This document shows, piece after piece, positions 45,482-52,977 of a DNA stretch of 64,000 nt. Both the position numbers and the translations under genes were made by a program. The notes beneath the pieces are model-generated. The model worked only from the letters and a program-made list of their open reading frames with translations. It was not told where the DNA came from and did not search any database. This DNA comes from Triatoma infestans (Eukaryota; Arthropoda; Insecta; Hemiptera; Reduviidae). The stretch is taken from assembly GCA_011037195.1 (NCBI GenBank), contig JAAEAF010000285.1, positions 62,001 to 126,000 of the forward strand, read 5' to 3'. Every line of letters starts with the position of its first letter. The stretch's first letter is position 1.

Positions 45482-46215
45482 AGTAGATAGGATTGACGGG
45501 TTCTAGGCCACTTTTTTTGCACAAGATGGCGGCCGTCCCCCTCTCCCACCACAGTCACATTACCCCTCTCCCACCAAATGACCCCCCTCCCCTCCCCCAA
45601 CCTATTCCCAACTTTTCCCCCACCCCTCCCCCTCCCCTTTTCCTGTAGGCGAAGAAATAATAAAAATTAATTTTTTTTTTTGCTGAGGTCAGCAAAAGCG
45701 ATCTCACAACCTTCGTCATCCAAGTCCATCACTTACACCACTCAGCTATAGTGGTAACTTGGCAATAGTAGTTTTCTTTAGATCCTTATACCTCACCCCA
45801 CATACTTCTCCCTCATCTCTCTCATATCCTTTCTCTCTCTCTCTCTATAGATATATAAAATATATACACAGAGACTTAAAGAGAGGCTCTGCCCCACGTC
45901 CCCCAGGCCAGGGTTCATTAACCTGTATTTTTCCATTCATACAAAAGTTCATTAACCTCTATGTATGCACAATGTTTGCAATATAATTTCTAATTAAAAG
46001 TATTTTTCCATTCGTACAAAAGTCTTATTCTTTAAGATAAAAATCTATTTATCGATAAGTATATTGATAACACCTATCGAATCCAGTATATGATTATTAT
46101 CGATTTTATGAGTCACTCACTTAATAAATTCTGTAAGTTTTTTTTTTCGTTAGATCTGTACTTTGACGATGCAATTGAATGCCCTAAGATTTTTAGCACA
46201 TTTTAAATTCTTATG
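45482..46215. repeat. left terminal inverted repeat of the Polinton-type element
   Basis: About 520 bases (to about 46000) are nearly identical to the inverted right end. Weaker inverted matches continue to the block TAAGATTTTTAGCACATTTT (near 46180) and even to CAATCTTGATT near 46668. The outer 180 bases on this strand are extremely C/T-rich after a CAAGATGGCGGCC motif. A tRNA-like segment (45682-45762, minus) and a CTCTCT run at 45832-45848 follow. Confidence 0.9.
45682..45762 (-). other. tRNA-like (SINE-like) segment within left TIR
   Basis: Minus strand: TAGCTGAGTGG fits a pol III A box, then GATGGACTTGGATGACGAAG (anticodon-arm-like) and GGTTGTGAGATCGC, a degenerate B box, then an A-rich tail. 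The same segment occupies 59861-59934 in the right TIR. Confidence 0.6.
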
Positions 46216-46480
46216 AAATAAACACACAAAAAAAATTATTCCATCAAATATATATTGATAACACATATTGAATCCAGTGTATTGATTATTATCGATTTTG
46301 TATGAGGCAGTCACTTCTGTAAGTTTTTTTTGGGTAAAACATTTTTAAAAAGTTAGAAAGCGTATTTAAGATAAATCTATTTATCGATCAATTATATATC
46401 GATCGCTTCCCAGTATATATTGATTATTATTGATTTTTATGAGGGAATCATTTCTGTAAGTTTTCTGGTAAAACATTATT
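46030..46480. repeat. left sub-terminal repeat array
   Basis: Three units (about 46035-46145, 46245-46330, 46385-46475) each with ATCGAT-type sites around TATTGATAACA...GAATCCAGTATA, then TTATTATCGATTTT, a TGAG(T/G)CA(C/G)TCA-like phrase and TCTGTAAGTTTTTT. Related units lie at 59280-59390 and 59440-59560. They may be binding sites for the integrase or a replication factor. Confidence 0.65.
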
Positions 46481-46827
46481 AAAACTAAAAAAAAAAAAAG
46501 TGTATAATAATATCTTAGAACAAATTAATTAGAGAAAGGAAAAATCTTAGTATTTAACCTGGAGAACTAGTAGTTTTTATACGATTAATAATATATATTT
46601 TTTACCATTCTCTCTTGCGCACCAATTGTATAGGTATTAATGGAAAAACAAAAAAAAAAAAAAAACAATCTTGATTCAAAATAACTTATTATTTATTCAC
46701 TTAATTTTTTACAAGATATGATTGATAATATAAAGCATGTTTCGATAGCTTATTTTTTTTTTGATCTACAAATATAATCTGCAATCTTTCTAATAACATA
46801 TTCAATTATTTATTGTTAGTTTATTCA

Positions 46828-47142
46828 TCATTTCAATAAAATTACCATTGTAAATTTCACATAATTTGTTAATAATAGAATAATACAAACCAGAAATATT
46901 GCAACATCTACACGTATCAGGTCCTTCTTTACAATCTGGGTTGACCAAACACAATTTACATAATGGAAATCTTTATACTTGCTTTTAACAACATATTCTT
47001 TAGATAACTTTTCCAATTCTTTTATATCATTGTATAAATTCATATACTGAATTGCTCCCGGTTTTTCTAAGGTGCATCTCGAGAAATCTTCTAGAAATTG
47101 TTGATAGAGAGGGTGTGATATAATGCGAGCCCATTCTTCCAT
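46828..47142 (-). CDS. small hypothetical protein of the Polinton-type element
   Basis: A 104-codon frame starting ATG at 47142 (MEEWARIISHPLYQQFLED), with a helical charged middle (DIKELEKLSKEYVVKSKYK) and a hydrophobic end (IFLVCIILLL) that would be one membrane segment or, alternatively, intron read-through after about residue 85. I recognise no family. It lies between the left TIR and the nested unit, on the same strand as the Rep-like gene and 20-odd bases after the stop of the next small frame. It may be a real small gene; composition is balanced and no stop interrupts it. Confidence 0.45.
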   Translation of the reverse strand: MEEWARIISHPLYQQFLEDFSRCTLEKPGAIQYMNLYNDIKELEKLSKEYVVKSKYKDFHYVNCVWSTQIVKKDLIRVDVAIFLVCIILLLTNYVKFTMVILLK

Positions 47143-47165
47143 TTTTTATGAAAATGAATTACCCA

Positions 47166-47417
47166 CTAAATTGCAATAGTTTGTATGTTCATATACAACT
47201 GACTTCCATAAAATTCCTGAAATAGAATTAACATTTTACAGTAACTAATAGCCATTACAAGAAAAAAAAAAAAAATAATAATAATAAAATAAAATAAAAT
47301 GGATGAAATGAGAAATATATTTACCTTGTTAGTCTGAAGGGAATACACCAAGTGATTATGTAGTCCCTCAATCACATAAAATTTCTTATCAGTAACACCC
47401 ACCACCCTCCAATTCAT
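47166..47417 (-). CDS. small two-exon candidate gene
   Basis: A first exon 47325-47417 (MNWRVVGVTDKKFYVIEGL, continuing to LQTNK) ends in AACAAG|GTAAAT. An acceptor TTCTATTTCAG| at 47217 leads to a second exon 47166-47216 (EFYGSQLYMNIQTIAI, stop), phase 0. That gives a 47-aa product. The intron is AT-rich with a long T-run. The unspliced frame is 83 codons with a Phe/Ile-rich centre that is clearly intronic. The start codon abuts the first 103-bp terminal unit at 47418, so this may be the cut-off remnant of a longer gene. No homology is recognised. Confidence 0.35.
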   Translation of the reverse strand: MNWRVVGVTDKKFYVIEGLHNHLVYSLQTNKVNIFLISSILFYFIIIIFFFFLVMAISYCKMLILFQEFYGSQLYMNIQTIAI

Positions 47418-47622
47418 ATAGGTAAGATTTTACCTTGCTATGCTTTCAACGAAGCAGTTTCAACGACCCCCTCTCCTCCTATTGGATTCCGAAGATTTCC
47501 GAGTTTACCCGAAGTCCATCATATAGGTAAGATTTTACCTTGCTATGCTTTCAACGAAGCAGTTTCAACGACCCCCTCTCCTCCTATTGGATTCCGAAGA
47601 TTTCCGAGTTTACCCGAAGTCC
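47418..47622. repeat. two tandem 103-bp units related to the nested unit's end
   Basis: ATAGGTAAGATTTTACCTTG starts each of two essentially identical units (47418-47520 and 47521-47622). Each aligns with the nested inverted repeat at shared blocks ATAGGTAA-ATT, TTGC-TGCT, TTCAAC, CAGTTTCAAC and ACC-CTC, as a diverged relative. AGGTAAGATTTTACCT is a near-palindrome at each unit start. Confidence 0.85.
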
Positions 47623-47794
47623 ATCATATAGGTAAAATTGGAGGGTTGCGTTGCTATTCAACTACCCAGTTTCAACTACCACTCCAAGGTCACTTCTATC
47701 CCACACCACAGACAGCTAAGGTTATTACTATTTTATTAATAATTAGGTTCTAAAATAAATATAAAAAAAAAACACACACAGGAATACATTTAAT

Positions 47795-47830
47795 CACATT
47801 TTTATTGGATTACATATATTTTATTTACAA
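47795..47830 (-). terminator. polyadenylation signals of the 792-aa gene
   Basis: After the TAA stop the minus strand reads TAAATAAAATA and then CCAATAAAAATG, two AATAAA hexamers within 40 bases, before the left inverted repeat. Confidence 0.6.
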
Positions 47831-47836
47831 AAAATA

Positions 47837-50215
47837 TTAAACACAAAAGACAGATCTTTCTTTGTTCTTACTAGGAGTAGTTTTAAGTTTGTCTATTTTT
47901 ATTTTTAACTTATAATTTAAATCTATTCTTAAATCTTGTATTTCTTTTTCGAACCAGTAATTCGATATATACAATGTGTCCAAATTTTCGAACTGTAGGA
48001 TATATCTAATTTTGTTTCTATATTTTATTTGTTTTAAGGCGTTAACAACTTTTTCTGATCCTTCTTCCAACTGTTCCAATCGTCCACACTGTCCAATTTT
48101 AACATTAACTGTTATTTCCTCCATTCTTATAGTATTAAATTGATACATATCCTTTATGTGGCAAGATTGCTGCTCCTCCATTACACCATTTTTCCATAAG
48201 TTTGAGTAAAACTTGAAATCCTCTATCTTTGCAAATGTGTGACCATTATACGTAGAAATTCCATTAGTTTTAAATTCTGCAAATGGTTTTCCTGTTGGTA
48301 TGTGAACAATAGCTAAACCGTTACATGTAATTACAACGAAACCCTCGGTTTTAAGTTCATCTATTTGGTCAAATATATTTAAAAACATATTCTTGACGAA
48401 GCCTTTAACGTAATACACATCTGTACACCCATCTATTTCTGCCAAAACACCAACATGTGGATATTTTCCTTTATTATTTACAGTAAAAGCATAAATTTTA
48501 TACATTCCTCTCGTGGGCAGATTTTTCCATGGATTTTGTTTAAAGTAATTTTTTAATTTCTCTTCCGTTTCCTTTATCTTCTCTTCCTTATCCAACAGAA
48601 ACTTGTATTCCTCTTTAATACTAACCGTTTTCTCTAGATACTCAATTTTTCTCTTTTTCATTTCTATTTCGTCTAATTCCATCTTTCGTTTCTTTGCACT
48701 TAGCACATAAGCAGATGATAGAGGAGTTATTTCTTTAATTGGATGTGGAATAAGTTTACTATTTTTATTTGTTCTCTTCCTTAAGACTTGTGGTTGTACA
48801 TTCTTTGTATCGACTAACCCCATATTAGCAAGTTTAATTTCTTCCGGTCTGGTAGAAAACAGAGTTCTGGATTGAGAAAAGAATGTCTGTCCAGCTTTAA
48901 TAAAACACTTTTGCACAATGTTTATGTTATTTTTATCACTGTCACTTTCCCTAACTTCTATGTAATTAACAGGTAAATAATTAAAACTGCATGCGGAAAG
49001 AACATAGTTTATCATTTTTTCTCGATGTTCTTGATTTTCTGTTAGTCTAATTTGTAAGCCAGTCAACTTTCTAGTATGCCGATTTCCCCAGTAAACATAT
49101 TGCAAAACATTATTAAAAACAAGACAACAGCTGTTCTGTAAACAATCTGTTAGTTTAGTCCACATAGTAGCAATAGGTACAGAGTATAGTGGGGCATTCT
49201 GTAAATAGTGTTTGTTGTTGTCTAACACCATTAAACAGTCCCCCAAAGGATCGACTATATCGCCTGCTTTGTGGTTATATATTGTCACTTCTAATCTTGT
49301 AATCCCATGCTCTTTGGCCAAAGAAGACGAAAAAGTTTCTTTTAGACGTGCGTCTGGGCAGTTGATAAAGTCGACGAGGTGGGTCCCTATTGCCTTATTT
49401 ACCCCTGGACTAGTCATTTGGCAAACAAATTTGTTATATATTTTAACTCTGGAATTTGAGCTCATCCATGTTAAACAGTCGATTCCCACAGTATTATCGT
49501 TGTCCACAATAACATAGCTGTTCTCAACGTACTCTCCTTGGTAGCAAAAGTTATAATTACTTGTTAGGAAATGACACATTTCCTTCTTGTTAAAAACACC
49601 TGCAAAATCTTGAGTAATATCCAAATCTAAAAGATAAAAGTCATCTATTTGTAGTTGTTTCAATATATCCGGAAGTCCGTTTAATAATGCTTCCACATTA
49701 ACATCTGCCAGTTCAACTTTGTATGGAATAGCCACAGGATTCTTATATTTTTTATCAATATTTTCCATTTTTTCGTGTCCAATTAGATTTATAATTTCTT
49801 GAGTTCTTGTATTTTTGTTCCGTAGGCAAAACGGCAGCTTTGCTTTAACTCCATGTCTTGCAGAAACAAATTTAGAAAATTTACCGCGTAAATAACTGTT
49901 AAACGCGCCACACATTTCTTTCTTTAAAATAAGAGTTTTCTTGTTTTCTAGTAATTGCTGTTCGCAGTCCTCTCGGTCACATATTTTGATCACCATAATA
50001 TTGTCACAAAACGGCTCTGTAATAGCTGTAAGTGGGTGTACATTTTTCTCAATAAGGAGTTGCTCACCTACTGTGTAATTTAAATCACCTACATTTGTAA
50101 TTAGGTTATTATCGTCTAAATTTTCCAAAAGTAACCACAAACCGAAGCGTTCGTTAGTAGGCTTGATTTTATTGCCCAAAAGTTGTGGAACACTGTACAC
50201 TTTAGAGGAAGACAT
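47837..50215 (-). CDS. 792-aa replication-initiator-like protein
   Basis: Intact intronless frame, ATG at 50215. Residues about 190-320 carry DFYLLDLDITQDFAG (190s), RVKIYNKFVC (256-265) and GITRLEVTIY (304-313). The order D-rich strand, R-x-(Y/I)-Y-x-K, R-(L/V)-E recalls Rep_trans-type plasmid and phage initiators. This is weak pattern evidence, and no HUH motif or Walker helicase motif is present. Residues about 507-560 form a basic Lys/Glu-rich coiled coil. The C-terminal 230 residues (from about 571, MYKIYAFTVNNKGKY) look like a separate folded domain. It nearly fills a 2.85-kb unit with ~100-bp inverted repeats, as expected if the protein acts on those ends. The function is inferred; it could be an unrelated DNA-binding protein. 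Confidence 0.8.
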   Translation of the reverse strand: MSSSKVYSVPQLLGNKIKPTNERFGLWLLLENLDDNNLITNVGDLNYTVGEQLLIEKNVHPLTAITEPFCDNIMVIKICDREDCEQQLLENKKTLILKKEMCGAFNSYLRGKFSKFVSARHGVKAKLPFCLRNKNTRTQEIINLIGHEKMENIDKKYKNPVAIPYKVELADVNVEALLNGLPDILKQLQIDDFYLLDLDITQDFAGVFNKKEMCHFLTSNYNFCYQGEYVENSYVIVDNDNTVGIDCLTWMSSNSRVKIYNKFVCQMTSPGVNKAIGTHLVDFINCPDARLKETFSSSLAKEHGITRLEVTIYNHKAGDIVDPLGDCLMVLDNNKHYLQNAPLYSVPIATMWTKLTDCLQNSCCLVFNNVLQYVYWGNRHTRKLTGLQIRLTENQEHREKMINYVLSACSFNYLPVNYIEVRESDSDKNNINIVQKCFIKAGQTFFSQSRTLFSTRPEEIKLANMGLVDTKNVQPQVLRKRTNKNSKLIPHPIKEITPLSSAYVLSAKKRKMELDEIEMKKRKIEYLEKTVSIKEEYKFLLDKEEKIKETEEKLKNYFKQNPWKNLPTRGMYKIYAFTVNNKGKYPHVGVLAEIDGCTDVYYVKGFVKNMFLNIFDQIDELKTEGFVVITCNGLAIVHIPTGKPFAEFKTNGISTYNGHTFAKIEDFKFYSNLWKNGVMEEQQSCHIKDMYQFNTIRMEEITVNVKIGQCGRLEQLEEGSEKVVNALKQIKYRNKIRYILQFENLDTLYISNYWFEKEIQDLRIDLNYKLKIKIDKLKTTPSKNKERSVFCV

Positions 50216-50268
50216 GTTTACACTTTCAACTACACATAAAGACTAATCAACAAATACCGATCAAGGAA

Positions 50269-50283
50269 CTTATATCCCATTGG
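50269..50283 (-). promoter_or_regulatory. CCAAT and TATA elements of the 792-aa gene
   Basis: Minus strand CCAAT at 50279-50283 and GATATAAG at 50269-50276, about 55 bases before the ATG at 50215. This gives a short 5'UTR and shows that the promoter lies inside the nested unit. Confidence 0.5.
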
Positions 50284-50561
50284 TAGTAGAAAGATGATAA
50301 CAACGTGCAATACCTCAGAGTATGAGTCATATCTGCAATGGACATGTTACAACGTGAATGATAAACCTTAGCTGTCTAGTGGTCTGTGGTGTGGGATAGA
50401 AGTGACCTTGGAATGGTAGTTGAAACTGGGTAGTTGAATAGCAACGCAACCCTCCAATTTTACCTATATGATAAAGATTCTGAATTTAAAAGAAATTGTG
50501 AAAGTGCTCGTTATAGAAAAGGATTTGATATTTTTGTTTCTATCTAATAATAATAATAATA

Positions 50562-51586
50562 ATGGCAGATGTGGACAAGAAATTAAAGTTGAAAATTGCA
50601 CGTTCAAGTGAGAATATTCGCAAGAAACATAGACTGTTGAAACAGAGATTAGCTCAAGAACAACGTCAAATTAATCAAGCTACACAGACAATTGTACATC
50701 CACTGGAAGAGATTGTAACCACTCTTAAACAGCAGCAGCAGCAGCAACAACAACAACAACAACAACAACAGAGGAGAAGTTAAGCATCACTCAAATGGTA
50801 ACTGACCAACCTAGCACATCAAAATATCAGTTACAACTACCATCACCAGCAAGTGTAGTATCACCAATAAGTGACGCTTTGGTAAAGGATGAGAGTGTAA
50901 TAAAGGAAGATGACAGTGATGGAGGGTGCAGTTACAACAGTGATGAAGTATTTGAGACAAAAGATGAAGTAGAGCAGATACAAGAAGTGCTCCGTACACC
51001 TGAAGGACAGAAAGAAGCGAAAACTTATCTTAAACACGTTAGTCATCTTGCGAGGAAATACATTGACAAATATTTGAATGGCCGACATGGTGATCATTTG
51101 GATAAAATATATGGTATGCGATTCGATGGTCAACGTTGGCTGATTGGAGATTCTCAAGTTACATTAGATAACAACAACATTGTAGTTCACGGCGTTCACT
51201 ATAAAGGAACACCAGGACTGTTTGAATTGTTATTCATGAAGCGTCCAGATATTAGCCTAGTGGCAGAGTCTGACAAAAAGATATATAAGAAAATATTATC
51301 AAGTACCAACGCCATTTATCGAGGTTACTCTACAGAGAATCCAGTAAATTCAAACCGTGGTTACAAGTATTTAAATGTTATAAAACCATTATTCTCGTCT
51401 AGTTATGTGTCTGGTTTGGGACTGAAAACAACACATCAACCAAGAATTGTCTATTGGGATGATCCTAATGAATTAGTTGATCGTCTGCATTTACTTGTTG
51501 CTTCAGTAGTTGCTGGTAACCGGGGGCACGAAAATGAAATAACGGCTATAGTGGAAGAACTAAGAGAAGGTGGCTACATTGAATAA
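50562..51586 (+). pseudogene. DUF8207-like Polinton-associated protein, frame-broken
   Basis: Two frames form one gene. 50562-50783 gives MADVDKKLKLKIARSSENIR ... KKHRLLKQRL and a polyglutamine run, the usual N-terminus of this arthropod family. 50795-51586 (263 codons) gives YGMRFDGQRWLIG (106-118), GTPGLFELLF (139-148), a Y-rich middle, DDPNELVDRL (222-231) and ENEITAIVEELREGGYI at the end. The second frame is open upstream through the CAG/CAA tract, so slippage there best explains the break. Function is unknown; the family commonly sits beside Polinton integrases. The stop overlaps the integrase start as TAATG. It may still be expressed from internal ATG 50795 or by frameshifting. Confidence 0.78.
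50732..50771 (+). repeat. CAG/CAA polyglutamine tract
   Basis: Five CAG then about nine CAA codons in the first frame of the DUF8207-like gene. It is the probable site of the frame change between the two halves. Confidence 0.85.
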
Positions 51587-52515
51587 TGAATGTTAAACAG
51601 ATTGTTGTTGATGAACTACACAGGCCGGCGAGGAAGAATTATCCACGAAGAAGAGTATTATTGAAAGGTTTGCATGACATATGGCAAGCGGATACGGTTA
51701 TAATGTCAAATTTTCCTGATGGAAAGTTTAAATATCTACTCACTGTAATTGATTGTCTTTCGAAGAAAGCTTGGGTGGAACCTCTAAAAAACAAAAGTGG
51801 TATTGAAGTGGCCAAAGCATTACAAAACATTATAGAAAACCAGGCAAAAATTAGCCCACGAAATTTACAAACTGATTTGGGAACAGAATTTTATAATCCA
51901 CATGTTAATCGACTTTTGGAAAAATATAAAATTAATCATTACAGTACCTACAGTGTTATGAAAGCGTCAATGGTGGAGCGATTTAATCGCACTCTAAAAA
52001 CTTGGATGTGGAAAATGTTTAATATCCAAGGCAATTACAAATGGGTGGAGAATTTACCCAAGCTAATGTATAAATACAATAATGAGTCTATACACAGAAG
52101 TATTGGAATGAAACCTTCTGAAGTAACTGAAAATAATGAATCTGACATTATTAAGAAATTATCACAACAACCAAATTCTATTGTTCGGAAGACACCAAAA
52201 TTCAAAGCGGGCGACCATGTACGCATCTCAAAATATAAGACAGTATTTACCAAAGGATATTTACCTTCTTGGAGTACAGAGATATTTAAAGTGACTCAAG
52301 TAAGAAAAACTGTTCCAATCACTTACTTTTTACAAGATTCAAATGGTGAAAACGTGTTGGGCGGATTTTATGAACAAGAACTTGCCAAAGTTAAATTTCC
52401 TAATGTCTATCTTGTGGAGAAAATTTTGAAGAAGAAAAATAATAAAGTGTTGTTGAAGTGGCTTGGGTTTCCAAACAATAAAAATACTTGGGAAAATTGT
52501 AAAAATTTGCTTTAG
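51586..52515 (+). CDS. Polinton-type integrase with C-terminal chromodomain
   Basis: 309 aa, starting at ATG 51586, which overlaps the upstream stop (TAATG). Catalytic residues of the retroviral-type DDE core are present: D36 in WQADTV, D97 in LQTDLGTEF, E131 in MVERFNRTLK. An SH3-like segment (KAGDHVRISKYK) follows. Residues about 274-309 are a chromodomain (YLVEKILKKKN, LLKWLGFP, NTWENCKNLL), as in c-integrases of Polintons and chromoviruses, which would target chromatin marks. The N-terminal HHCC zinc domain is not seen. The frame is intact. An AATAAA at about 52645 is the likely polyadenylation signal. It would insert the element, making the 6-bp duplication observed. Confidence 0.93.
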   Translation: MNVKQIVVDELHRPARKNYPRRRVLLKGLHDIWQADTVIMSNFPDGKFKYLLTVIDCLSKKAWVEPLKNKSGIEVAKALQNIIENQAKISPRNLQTDLGTEFYNPHVNRLLEKYKINHYSTYSVMKASMVERFNRTLKTWMWKMFNIQGNYKWVENLPKLMYKYNNESIHRSIGMKPSEVTENNESDIIKKLSQQPNSIVRKTPKFKAGDHVRISKYKTVFTKGYLPSWSTEIFKVTQVRKTVPITYFLQDSNGENVLGGFYEQELAKVKFPNVYLVEKILKKKNNKVLLKWLGFPNNKNTWENCKNLL

Positions 52516-52977
52516 AAATTAGTTATATTTTTGTTATACTATTTAAGGAATACTTGGGAACCAATAGTGTACACTTATTTAATACTTAGTTACATTTTTC
52601 TTATACTATTTAAGTTACATTTGTAATTTTTTTTTTTTTCATTGAATAAATATATTATAAAAAACATTTTTTTTTTTTTTTGTTTTTTTTGAATAAGTAA
52701 AGGAAAAAAAAAAATAAAATTGAATTTAACAAAATATATTTTATTATAAACAAATATACAATTTATTTCTACAAAACAAAATCATAGTTTTTGGTAAATA
52801 TACAATATATATAAAATAATATTAAGAATTAATGAATACCTAATGAAAATAATTGTTTTATTTACAATAAATTTAAATACATTTTTTTTTTTTTTTAATA
52901 AACTATTTTTAAAATAAATAACTTAATTTTAGAATAAATAAATAAATAAATATATATATATAATACAATTTTTTATA

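Larger units (their letters stand above)
47623..50472 (-). mobile_element. nested 2.85-kb unit with own inverted repeats (Rep-like element)
   Basis: The inverted ends 47623-47724 and 50365-50472 begin ATCATATAGGTAAAATTGGA and differ by one substitution and an 8-base indel over about 102 bases. Between them lies a single gene with its own CCAAT/TATA promoter and polyadenylation signals. No clear target duplication is visible. The ends do not resemble the Polinton ends. Either this is a separate mobile element that inserted into the Polinton, or an internal invertible/replicating cassette of it. Confidence 0.8.

Noticed and set aside
49212..49517. 101-codon plus-strand frame
   Set aside because: Antisense shadow of the 792-aa gene.
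47837..50215. Parvovirus NS1-like or bidnavirus-like helicase assignment of the 792-aa protein
   Set aside because: No Walker A/B motifs or HUH motif; GKPF in HIPTGKPF is not a P-loop.
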